A DNA stretch of 64,000 nucleotides, taken from assembly GCF_014646515.1 (NCBI RefSeq), contig NZ_BMNK01000006.1, positions 248,001 to 312,000 of the forward strand. Direction: 5' to 3'. A program made the translations under genes and the position numbers. The first letter of the stretch is position 1, and every line of letters begins with the position of its first letter. Source of the DNA: Nonomuraea glycinis. Its GTDB lineage: Bacteria; Actinomycetota; Actinomycetes; Streptosporangiales; Streptosporangiaceae. Below are positions 16,890 through 24,182 of the stretch, piece after piece. The notes under the pieces were generated by a model. That model did not search any database, was not told the DNA's origin, and was given only the letters and a program-made list of their open reading frames with translations.

Positions 16890-17489
16890 TTGTCCTTCTT
16901 TCGGGCTCTCAGGCAGGGGAAGCTGGATAATTTCGTGAGTCTCTTTCCGGTCGAAAGCCAATTGCGTCTTCTGGTGGAGCACGGGCTCGACGGATGGTTC
17001 TGCGCCCTATGGGTCAGCATTGAGGATGGTCACGAGGTGGCCCGGCGTCTGGGCTTCCCGGCGGAGGCCACGGAGACGTGCGACTTTCAAAAGGCCATGA
17101 GGTCGTACGATGCCGCGAGTTCTGAGCAGCGAGTTTGGATCACGTCGCATGCACCCGGCTGGTCCCATGTTCTTGTCCTCGCCGGTGGGCAAGAATCGTC
17201 TGCAGAGGCGCTCAGCCGCTATGGCCGGCGTGCATTTGAAATTTCCTACATCGGCGCAATCGAGGAACTGGATGAGCCGGTATATACGCACGATGGTGAG
17301 TATAGAAGTATCGAAGACGAGGAAGAATACCGCGCCCATGGGGAAGATCTGACCAGCGACCACAGTTTGTCAGACGCAGAGATACTGGACCAGTTTCTGA
17401 TCATTCTGGGAAGAATTACCGGGCGATTCCTCGACCGCGCCTGGATTTCATCACAGGGACTCTTGTGCGTCATGCCCCCACCTCAATGA
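16890..17489 (+). CDS. DUF6461-like hypothetical protein C, possible nuclease immunity
   Basis: 199 residues from a TTG at 16890; a GTG at 16935 would begin near the region conserved with the paralogues (ESQLRLLVEHGLDGWFCALW). Shared features are GHEVARRLGFPAEA, WITSHAPGWSHVLVLAGG and the C-terminal LIILGRITGRFLDRAWI. The protein is acidic (SIEDEEEYRAHGEDLTSD). It lies directly downstream of the NucA/NucB fragment, as immunity genes do. It resembles protein B more than A. Start choice is uncertain; the reading frame is well supported. Confidence 0.7.
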   Translation: MSFFRALRQGKLDNFVSLFPVESQLRLLVEHGLDGWFCALWVSIEDGHEVARRLGFPAEATETCDFQKAMRSYDAASSEQRVWITSHAPGWSHVLVLAGGQESSAEALSRYGRRAFEISYIGAIEELDEPVYTHDGEYRSIEDEEEYRAHGEDLTSDHSLSDAEILDQFLIILGRITGRFLDRAWISSQGLLCVMPPPQ

Positions 17490-17597
17490 CTAACGGTTCG
17501 GTCATATCGGCTGATTGTTCCGACCGCCTGGCGGCCCCCAATGCCGTTTAGCCTGGATCCACGGCTTGAAATCTGATGCGTATGTCGTGAAATGAGG

Positions 17598-17947
17598 CGA
17601 GGTGCCCCTTGACCTGGGAGGATTGGAGTTCTCTACGCTTCAATCAGCCAGATCAGAAGGGCACCTCGTAAGTGCGATTCTCCCACGCCGCTGACAAAAC
17701 GCATGCGATCTTCGACGATGAGCACGTGATCGCCTACGGCGGGCTGGCTCCGGCGCTGCGACTGGCCGAGCGGGCGGGCTTGGAGCGTCTGGCCGGCGAG
17801 TACGTGGCCCTGAGCGCCGCGGAGGGGGCCAACGCGGCGGCGAAGGTCACCACGATCGTCGCCGGGATGGCCTGCGGCGCCGACGACATCGACGACCTGG
17901 ACCGCTGCGACCTGCAGGTAGACCGGTTGTTCACCGCCGGCGTCAAT
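17598..17947 (+). mobile_element. Truncated left end of an IS1380-family element
   Basis: A 10-bp inverted pair (CGAGGTGCCC at 17598-17607, GGGCACCTCG at 17659-17668) lies just before the transposase start. Element-like coding sequence then stops abruptly near 17947, where the reading loses family resemblance. The right end of the element is missing. Confidence 0.55.
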
Positions 17948-18094
17948 CACAGGTCAACGGTACGGCCCACGCGCCATGCGAGCTCCGAGTTACTGGGTTC
18001 GACGTCAGGAAGATGGCCCATCGGCGTCGGATCCGGCGGGTCTACATTTTTCCCATGCTTCTCCCTGACGTACCGTCACTCCTTCGACACGTAG
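17672..18094 (+). pseudogene. IS1380-family transposase, N-terminal fragment
   Basis: The first about 91 codons (AIFDDEHVIAYGGLAPALRL, ANAAAKVTTIVAGMACGADD, IDDLDRCDLQVDRLFTAG) match the N-terminal region of IS1380-group transposases. After about 17947 the frame continues into unrelated sequence for 49 codons. The catalytic DDE domain is absent, so the element cannot move on its own. It marks this stretch as a recombination-prone accessory region. Confidence 0.65.
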
Positions 18095-18207
18095 TGGCCC
18101 GGCCTCATGTACGAGATCCCGCTGAACGCCACCCATGCCCTGCCTCGCACACTGGCCCGCGCCCTGATGGTGCACACCTGAGGGCTGCGCCGAGAGGAGC
18201 CCCCAAT
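17948..18207. other. Intergenic stretch after the transposase fragment
   Basis: No full gene is seen. A 24-codon frame at 18107-18181 (MYEIPLNATHALPRTLARAL, then MVHT) could be a tiny peptide or the tail of a lost gene; it has no convincing ribosome binding site. GAGAGGAG at 18192-18199 serves the next gene. Confidence 0.3.
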
Positions 18208-18450
18208 ATGATCGACAAGCCAGAGTGGTCTCCCTACGCCGCCACCGGCGTGCGCTTGCGTGTGATCGAGATGTCGTGCTGCGGCCTGTACCAGCTGCGC
18301 CGCGAAGGTGGCGTGCACCTGGTCACCCACCGCAAGTCATACGCCGCTGCCTGGCAGGAGATCGCCCGTGGCCCTGCCCTCGCCGCTCGGAACATCTTCC
18401 GCGAGCTGGTGGCGCAGCACCTGGCCGCGACGCAGAACCACGCCCCATAG
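18208..18450 (+). CDS. Small hypothetical protein (80 aa)
   Basis: The ATG at 18208 is preceded by GAGAGGAG at 8-bp spacing, a good ribosome binding site. The protein is soluble and slightly basic, with EMSCCGLYQLRREGGVHLVT and a C-terminal helix AARNIFRELVAQHLAATQ. No family is recognised. It lies 161 bases before another small Cys-containing hypothetical gene, and the two may form a unit. Confidence 0.6.
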   Translation: MIDKPEWSPYAATGVRLRVIEMSCCGLYQLRREGGVHLVTHRKSYAAAWQEIARGPALAARNIFRELVAQHLAATQNHAP

Positions 18451-18611
18451 ACGGCCTGGCTCCCGTCCACTGGCGACTGCGCGAGTCGGGCAGGCAAGAC
18501 CCCGGTCCGTAGCGCGGACGCCGGGTGGGGGTGGTTCCCGCTCTTCCGACTGGAGGGACGGGGGAGCGGGGCCACCTACAGCAAGCAGCCGCTCAACCTG
18601 TGGAGGCGACT

Positions 18612-18899
18612 ATGGAGGAGTCCCCTGATTTTCGCGGCCCGCACGTCCGCCCTCGGCGGTTTGACGCCGAGTCGGTCGAGTGGTGCGAGCCGCTGCCGCG
18701 CTTTCATTGGGTCCGGGTGCGACGGCACACTTGTGAGTGCGGGCCGCGCGTCTACGAGCTCCGCACCGCTGGAGGGCTGGCGTGGGTGCGCAGGACTGAC
18801 CGGCTCAAGTCCATGGTCAAGGTCAGTGAGAGTCATCCGCGCTCCTTCGGCGAGGCTGAAGAGCTGTGGTTGATGATCCTCGCGGGCAGGGCCAAATAG
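18612..18899 (+). CDS. Small hypothetical protein (95 aa)
   Basis: TGGAGGCGACT places a strong ribosome binding site before the ATG at 18612. The protein contains WCEPLPRFHWVRVRRHTCEC followed by GPRVYELRTAGGLAWVRR. The Cys-x-Cys and upstream Cys hint at a metal site but do not match a named motif. No homologous family is recognised. Together with the 80-residue protein upstream it makes a small accessory pair. Confidence 0.6.
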   Translation: MEESPDFRGPHVRPRRFDAESVEWCEPLPRFHWVRVRRHTCECGPRVYELRTAGGLAWVRRTDRLKSMVKVSESHPRSFGEAEELWLMILAGRAK

Positions 18900-19073
18900 C
18901 AGTGCGGCTTGCTCGTCCTAGGCTCGCGAGGCTTCCTCAAGTCCCGTTCGGGCTGTGGCGGGGGTCGTGGCCTGGGGGCGGAGTGAGGGGGAGGTCGGAT
19001 CGCCGAGGTCATGGGCGAGCCCGGCCATGTCGTTCGCCGTGTAGACGAGTTCGAGGACACGGGGACGGCGAGC

Positions 19074-19092
19074 GTGCATGCAATGTGCATGC
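19074..19092. promoter_or_regulatory. Direct repeat GTGCATGC x2, probable VapB operator
   Basis: Two copies of GTGCATGC (19074-19081 and 19085-19092) are spaced at an 11-bp period, and each contains the palindrome GCATGC. They lie 13 bases before the antitoxin ATG, where ribbon-helix-helix antitoxins autoregulate. Placement one helical turn apart fits cooperative binding. Confidence 0.5.
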
Positions 19093-19104
19093 TGAATTGG
19101 TGGC

Positions 19105-19329
19105 ATGGGGACGATACAGATCAGGGATGTTCCTGATGTGACGGAGCGGACGCTGAAAGCTCGGGCCGAGCGTGAAGGCAAGTCGCTGACCGCCTTCGTG
19201 CGCGACCTTCTGAACGAGGAGGCGGGCACCCCGACGCTGGACGAAGTGATGGCCAGGATCGCCGCCGACGAGCCGGTGCCGTACGATCCCGACTTCGTTC
19301 GCGAGACGATGCGCGAGGGCGGTAGGTGA
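19105..19329 (+). CDS. vapB: VapB/FitA-like ribbon-helix-helix antitoxin
   Basis: 74 residues. The N-terminal MGTIQIRDVPDVTERTLKAR followed by SLTAFVRDLLNEEAG is a ribbon-helix-helix DNA-binding fold. The acidic C-terminal tail (RIAADEPVPYDPDFVRETMR) should wrap the toxin active site. The TGA overlaps the GTG of the toxin gene (GTGA), coupling translation. The product neutralises the PIN toxin and represses the operon. A GTGCATGC direct repeat upstream is the likely operator. Confidence 0.88.
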   Translation: MGTIQIRDVPDVTERTLKARAEREGKSLTAFVRDLLNEEAGTPTLDEVMARIAADEPVPYDPDFVRETMREGGR

Positions 19330-19739
19330 GCCTGGTCGTCGACGCCTCGATCGTCTTCCGTCTGCTGGCCAATGTGAAGGGCGATGGCCTTCTTCGGCAG
19401 CGGCTGGCTCGCAGGCTGCACGCCCCGGTCTTGATCGATGTCGAGATCGCCTCGGTCGTGCGCGGGCATGTGATCACCAGCAAGCCGGAGGTGCGCATCT
19501 CCGAGGCGAGGGCGCAGGTCATGCTGGAGCGCTACGCGCAACTCAGGATCGTCCGGCATCCCATGCTGCCTCTGCAGTCACGCGTGCTGGAGCTGCGCAA
19601 CGACATGACCGCCTATGACGGCATGTATGTGGCCCTCGCCGAACTGCTGGGAGTGCCGTTGCTCACCGACGACGCGAAGTTCGCCGGCTCGGCGGGCCAC
19701 CGGGCCGAGATCCACCGCTACCCAACGCCACCGGCATAG
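19326..19739 (+). CDS. vapC: VapC-type PIN-domain ribonuclease toxin
   Basis: 137 residues with the acidic PIN residues in order: VVDASIVFRLL near the N-terminus, LIDVEIASVVRGH, AYDGMYVALAELL and LLTDDAKFAG. These bind Mg2+ and cleave RNA, usually tRNA or rRNA. The start GTG at 19326 overlaps the antitoxin stop. All four acidic positions are kept, so the toxin appears intact. It is a type II toxin-antitoxin pair inside the accessory region and may help retain it. Confidence 0.9.
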   Translation: MSLVVDASIVFRLLANVKGDGLLRQRLARRLHAPVLIDVEIASVVRGHVITSKPEVRISEARAQVMLERYAQLRIVRHPMLPLQSRVLELRNDMTAYDGMYVALAELLGVPLLTDDAKFAGSAGHRAEIHRYPTPPA

Positions 19740-19811
19740 ACATCGTGCCGCCCGAAGCGCTGCTCAGCCACGTGCCGGCCGCGGCTGACCTCGCCTCGTC
19801 CGAGCAGGACG

Positions 19812-19991
19812 TCATGCCCGGCTTTGCGTCGCTGGGCCCTCGCCCGTGGACTCGGCCACCTCGTGCAGCCCGCACGGGCGCTCCGACCACCGGAAGCGCC
19901 GGTCGATCTCGCGGATGAACGCCCCCTTGGATGAGTGGATCTTGTGCCGCTCAGTCGTCTTCGTGATGGTCACGCGGTGAACCGGCTGCAT
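19812..19991 (-). CDS. Possible 59-aa hypothetical protein
   Basis: An open frame from an ATG at 19991 reads MQPVHRVTITKTTERHKIHS, then SKGAFIREIDRRFRWSERP, and ends with an acidic tail. Composition looks protein-like (paired charges, conserved-looking RRFRW), but no clear ribosome binding site or family is seen. It could be a genuine small gene or the end of a lost one. It lies in the 365-base gap between vapC and the membrane-anchored gene. Confidence 0.3.
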   Translation of the reverse strand: MQPVHRVTITKTTERHKIHSSKGAFIREIDRRFRWSERPCGLHEVAESTGEGPATQSRA

Positions 19992-20104
19992 GCCTTCGCA
20001 TGGTGCAGTACGGCATTGCGCGGATGACGGTCCGTCGTGGGGTGAAGAACGGTCGGATGAACGACCTAACTACATGAAGCGTCCATGACAACACGTGCCG
20101 CCGG

Positions 20105-21157
20105 TTATCCGAACTCCTCGGAGCGGACCTTCTCGATCTCGACCAGTGTCCTTCGCGCCGGAGGAAAGAAGACTTGCGCGAGATCGGATTCTCGCGGTAT
20201 TTCGTCTAGAACCGAGCGGCAGAATTGTTTCAAGTCGTCCAGAAAAGTACGGACCGCTTCGTCGGGAGACAGAAAGGCAGGAGTCAACATCCTGCTTCGC
20301 CCGATTGTGTCGTGGAACGCTTCGAGGTCACGTGCGCTGGAACTCCTCAGCTTCGCCCAGTTGAACGGCCTTCGGCCGGCATCGCGGAGGCCTGTGTTGA
20401 TCTCGTTCTCTATCTCGGTAACCTCGCGGCGAAACCGGTCAACGATTTCCCGAATCTGCCCCGTTTCCGGAAAGGTGAGTTCATTCGCGGGCGAGACGAT
20501 GCCGATCTTGTCGGTGACGAGCTGCTGCGTCCTACGCCCGCCGACGTATCGGATCGACAACCGGACCTGGTAGGCCAGCCTATCGTCGCCAGGCATCGCA
20601 TGATCGAAGAGCGTCCCGCCTCCATGCGGCTTGACCTCGACTCGAACGACGAACCGGTCTGCCTCGCCCGGTTTCAACTCGTGAGACAAGTTCAGCCCGT
20701 CGGATCCGCGAAGCGCCACCTCCAACGGGTGCGGCTCGGCCTTCCTACCCGTGAACGACCGTCCGTTGGCTTCCTCCGGGCTCGGCAGAAGTGCTACATA
20801 GTGTGCGGACGCTGGAAGCAGGGCGGCGCCGCCTCGGTCATGCTTCGCGATGGGTGGTCGAACGTGCTTGAACCGATGAGCCCAAATGACCTCGATATCG
20901 CAGCCGACAATCAGAGTCGTGCCGGTTCCTGAATTCACGAGGCGGACATCTATCGTCGGCGCGGTCTGACTCAGAACCCCCTGTGGGGTCTCGATCCCCT
21001 GCACATCGAGGCGGGGATAGCCATCAGTCCCTAATCCGTTGACCCGAATGTCAGATTTTATCTTCGGACGGCGGTGCCGACTTATGTACAGGGTGATTCC
21101 AGATCCCAGGAGCGCGGCCAGTACGGCCGCGACCGCGATCCAGTTGGCTACTCCCAC
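20105..21157 (-). CDS. Membrane-anchored hypothetical protein
   Basis: 350 residues from a GTG at 21157. One N-terminal transmembrane helix (ANWIAVAAVLAALLGSGITL) is followed by a basic stop-transfer (SRHRRPK). A beta-rich domain follows (PTIDVRLVNSGTGTTLIVGC), then a helical C-terminal part (IREIVDRFRREVTEIENEIN). TAGGTT lies 9 bases before the GTG, suggesting a leaderless transcript; an upstream in-frame start would add 54 unlikely residues. GC content is below that of its neighbours, fitting an acquired gene. No family is recognised. The central part resembles immunoglobulin-like accessory domains only in a general way. Confidence 0.65.
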   Translation of the reverse strand: MGVANWIAVAAVLAALLGSGITLYISRHRRPKIKSDIRVNGLGTDGYPRLDVQGIETPQGVLSQTAPTIDVRLVNSGTGTTLIVGCDIEVIWAHRFKHVRPPIAKHDRGGAALLPASAHYVALLPSPEEANGRSFTGRKAEPHPLEVALRGSDGLNLSHELKPGEADRFVVRVEVKPHGGGTLFDHAMPGDDRLAYQVRLSIRYVGGRRTQQLVTDKIGIVSPANELTFPETGQIREIVDRFRREVTEIENEINTGLRDAGRRPFNWAKLRSSSARDLEAFHDTIGRSRMLTPAFLSPDEAVRTFLDDLKQFCRSVLDEIPRESDLAQVFFPPARRTLVEIEKVRSEEFG

Positions 21158-21619
21158 CGTGTGAGCGTAACCTAGACAGTCGTTATGTGTCTGGTATAGT
21201 GCGCCGCTGCCTGCAATTCTGTAGTGTTCCGCTCTTGCTCGTGAAGCCAGCCGTATCGTGTGACCTCGGCAGATGGAACAAGGCGCACATGATACGGACG
21301 CTTCTTCGTTGATTCGCAAGCGTTGGGCTAGCCGCCATCGGGCTGCCGGAGGTGTTTACGCGAGGTGCGGCTCCGCGAGCGTCAGCGGATACTTCACCCC
21401 GGCGACGGTACCTTGCTGGTCGGGAGGTCGTCTTCGAGGGTGAACATGTGGCCGTCTGGGACGACGGCGCAATGGCCCAAGCGCGGACGGCGAGCCCTGC
21501 CGGGGGGGGTGCCATGCGGGCAGGCTTGATCTGCGGGGGATGAGGGCGCCAGGCGGGGATGGTGTTGGACAAGCGGGCGGTGTAAGCACGTGGACGGCGC
21601 ACATACGCGGAAGCTGACG
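21158..21619. other. 462-base gap with no supported gene
   Basis: Both strands were read. On the minus strand one frame ends LGHCAVVPDGHMFTLEDDLP, then TSKVPSPG and TGA near 21395, which looks like a protein tail but has no start. A run of eight G lies near 21501. The promoter of the 20105-21157 gene lies at the left end. The rest appears to be decayed sequence. Confidence 0.35.
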
Positions 21620-21724
21620 CTAGCGGATCGTGAATCGGTTGCGTAGTGCCCGGAAGGCGACCCGCGCGGAGCGAGTGCTCAGGAGCAGCACGGTGAGCCC
21701 CAGACATGCCACCCCCACGGCCAC
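21620..21724 (-). CDS. Possible 34-aa single-helix membrane peptide
   Basis: A GTG at 21724, 5 bases after the stop of the large membrane protein gene, opens MAVGVACLGLTVLLLSTRSA, then RVAFRALRNRFTIR. This is one hydrophobic helix with a basic tail. There is no strong ribosome binding site, so expression would depend on re-initiation. It could be a real small subunit or the displaced end of its neighbour. Confidence 0.25.
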   Translation of the reverse strand: MAVGVACLGLTVLLLSTRSARVAFRALRNRFTIR

Positions 21725-21729
21725 GGCTG

Positions 21730-24006
21730 TCAGCGGTTCTTGGCGGGCTTGCGGTGGACGACGGCCTTGTCTCCCGGTCCCGGGTACGCCATGATCAGCA
21801 GCCGCTGGGTGCCGTACTCGTCGCCCTTCCAGGGGAACCAGGCCCGGTGCACGCGGATGCGATAGTGCCCCTTGCGGCCGTTGAGCGACAGGTCGGGCAG
21901 TTCGGTGCCGCTCAGGCTGTCCGTGAACGTCATCTCGCCGCTCCGGTTGGTGAAGCCGACCTCGACGACATGGTCCCAGCCCTTGGTCTCGACCGGTGGG
22001 CGGCGCGTGTAGGTCTCCAGCGTGACGCACACGTGGAAGTCGGGATGCGTCCCCACCGTCACCTGGCCGGGGGCGACGTTGACCGGGCCGACGCTGGTGC
22101 TTTTACCCTCGGCAGAGGGCTCGTCGTACAGCCCCAGCCCCACCTCCGGCCACTCCGGCTCCTTGAGGCGGATCGCTTTGGCGGGCCGGATGAGGGGGTG
22201 GTGGCGTGGGGTGGCGTCGCACTTGCGCCGCTCCTCGGCGACGAACTCCTCGGACTCGCGCTGCCGGGCGGCCGCCTCCGCGGTGATCTTCGCGTTCGCG
22301 GCCGGGCAGATCCCGGCGAGCACTCCGCTCAGATGGTCGACGCTCAGCCCTTCCGTGTCCCGCAGGCGGGCCAGCTCGCGCGGGTCGTTACGGGTGTAGG
22401 CCCCGCACAGGCGGCGGCCGTGGTCGAGCAGCACCTGGTCGGGGGTGGTGGCGGCGAACGCGAGCGTCTGCCGCTGGCGTACCGCGCAAATGAAGGCGCG
22501 CGGGCCGGTGAGCGGCTCGGGTGCCACCGGCTCGCCGTTCGTCTCCCAGGGTTCGGGTGGTGAGCAGTCCCTGGCTGTGGTGACCGGGCCGCGTGACTGG
22601 TCGGCGGCCGGCAGGAAGCACAGGGCGACGGAGGCGGCCAGCGCCGTCACGAGGACGTGGTGTCGCAGACGGGCGGCGGGCGGGGCGCCGTACAGGAGGA
22701 GCAGCACGAGGGCGGAGGCGGCCAGGGCGGCGCTGTACCACGACGGCGAGAGGCCGAAGAGGACCTCGCCGTTGTCGTTCAGGTCGAACACCCCGCCCGG
22801 GTAAAGGGCCAGCCGCTGCTCGGCCATGTCGGGAATGAGCTGCCAGTCCGCCTCGCGCTCGGTGGTGGTCGCGCTGACGACGCCCGCCGCGGCCGCGACG
22901 ATCAGGGCCGACATCGTGACGCGCAGCAGTCGCTGGGTCCTGCGTACGACCGCGACCAGGATCAGCACGGCCGGCGCGCCGACCCCGACGAGCACGTCCA
23001 CGACGACCCAGAGCACGGTCGCCGGGTAGCCCACGTACCCGTGGAAGAGGTCGTCGACCCATCCCCGAGGGCCGGTCCATACGGGCATCCCACCGGCGAG
23101 GTTGACGGCCGCGGGAATCAGCGGGAGCGCCACGGCCACGGCGGCGAGGGGCCACGGCCGCGCCGGCGCGACCCGGGAGGGAGGCGGCGGGGACGGTACG
23201 GGCGGCGGGCCGCCCAGGTCGTGGGCGGAGCGGGCCAGCCACACCGTCCCGAAGACGCCCAGGATGCCCAGGACCATCATGATCACCAGGTCGTAGTCGA
23301 CGCCCCAGCCGCCGAACGAGACGATGGAATGCCCGCCGGACGACAGCAGCGACAGCACCGCCGAGGCCATGCCGATGCGCACGGTCCCCCGGGACCAGCG
23401 CGCGTCCCTGGCCTGCCCGGCCAGGACCGGCACCAGCCACAGCAGGTAGACGACATTGCCGAGCTGGTACGGAGAGACGTAGGGCGCGGCGGACCACAGG
23501 CCGAGGCCGTAGACGACGGTGGCGGCCGTTCCCATAGCGGCGTCCACCAAGCCCACCACGAGCCCCAGCACCCGCAGCCAACGGGGCAATGCGCCGGCGA
23601 GGACGACGAAGAACAGCCAGACGACGGCGAAGTCGAGCAGATCGCCGGGCAGGCCGAGCCACCACTCGTACGGGATCGGCAGCCGGTACAGCAGCGTGCA
23701 GGCGACGCTGAGATACAGGGCCACCCGCAGCAGCCGTACCGGCCTGTCGTTGACGGCCGCCGCGCCGGCCGGCCGGCCGCGCAGCACCTGCCAGTAGGCC
23801 CAGCCCTGCAGGATCCCGCCCGCCACCATGAGGAGCTCCACCCACCAGGTGTAGGGCATGAAGTCCGGATCCCAGCCCCCGGTGACGATCTCGCGCAGCA
23901 GCGCCGGGTCGCCGGTGGTCAGCGCGAGCACGCCGGACACGACGACCGCGGCCACGTAGACGGCGGCGACGAACGCGGCGATTCTGCCGAAACGGTAGCG
24001 GCGCAC
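21730..24006 (-). CDS. Polytopic membrane protein of unknown function (758 aa)
   Basis: The first about 500 residues contain roughly a dozen hydrophobic segments (FVAAVYVAAVVVSGVLAL, VELLMVAGGILQGWAYW, ALVLLLLYGAPPA). A proline linker near residue 265 (GGPPPVPSPPPPSRVAPA) splits two membrane halves. The C-terminal about 250 residues are soluble, with several Cys (CSPPEP, FICAVRQRQ, LCGAYTRND, ICPAANAK, RKCDATP). One segment there (LLDHGRRLCGAYTRNDPREL) recalls DUF732-type secreted domains. The ATG at 24006 starts RRYRFGRIAAFVAA. No transporter or enzyme signature is seen. It is transcribed divergently from the DUF6493-type gene. Confidence 0.75.
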   Translation of the reverse strand: MRRYRFGRIAAFVAAVYVAAVVVSGVLALTTGDPALLREIVTGGWDPDFMPYTWWVELLMVAGGILQGWAYWQVLRGRPAGAAAVNDRPVRLLRVALYLSVACTLLYRLPIPYEWWLGLPGDLLDFAVVWLFFVVLAGALPRWLRVLGLVVGLVDAAMGTAATVVYGLGLWSAAPYVSPYQLGNVVYLLWLVPVLAGQARDARWSRGTVRIGMASAVLSLLSSGGHSIVSFGGWGVDYDLVIMMVLGILGVFGTVWLARSAHDLGGPPPVPSPPPPSRVAPARPWPLAAVAVALPLIPAAVNLAGGMPVWTGPRGWVDDLFHGYVGYPATVLWVVVDVLVGVGAPAVLILVAVVRRTQRLLRVTMSALIVAAAAGVVSATTTEREADWQLIPDMAEQRLALYPGGVFDLNDNGEVLFGLSPSWYSAALAASALVLLLLYGAPPAARLRHHVLVTALAASVALCFLPAADQSRGPVTTARDCSPPEPWETNGEPVAPEPLTGPRAFICAVRQRQTLAFAATTPDQVLLDHGRRLCGAYTRNDPRELARLRDTEGLSVDHLSGVLAGICPAANAKITAEAAARQRESEEFVAEERRKCDATPRHHPLIRPAKAIRLKEPEWPEVGLGLYDEPSAEGKSTSVGPVNVAPGQVTVGTHPDFHVCVTLETYTRRPPVETKGWDHVVEVGFTNRSGEMTFTDSLSGTELPDLSLNGRKGHYRIRVHRAWFPWKGDEYGTQRLLIMAYPGPGDKAVVHRKPAKNR

Positions 24007-24182
24007 GGGAACATCCTCGGGAACGAGTGATCAAGATCCGAACAAAGGCGCCCAACCCTAGCGGGCCACCAGAAAGTTGATCAAGACGCGACGATCGCCC
24101 ATCCTGGTCGACGCGGATTGTCGGAGATGATCTCTATGTTGCCGTCCATGACGTGTTCATCAACTTCCGCACAGGTGACCTC

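Noticed and set aside
21183..21707. 174-codon minus-strand frame in the gap region
   Set aside because: No ribosome binding site, Pro/Arg/Ser-rich text and crossing of the end of the membrane protein gene; treated as non-coding.
22657..24030. 457-codon plus-strand frame opposite the polytopic membrane protein
   Set aside because: Gly/Arg/His/Asp-rich shadow; the minus strand shows clear transmembrane periodicity.
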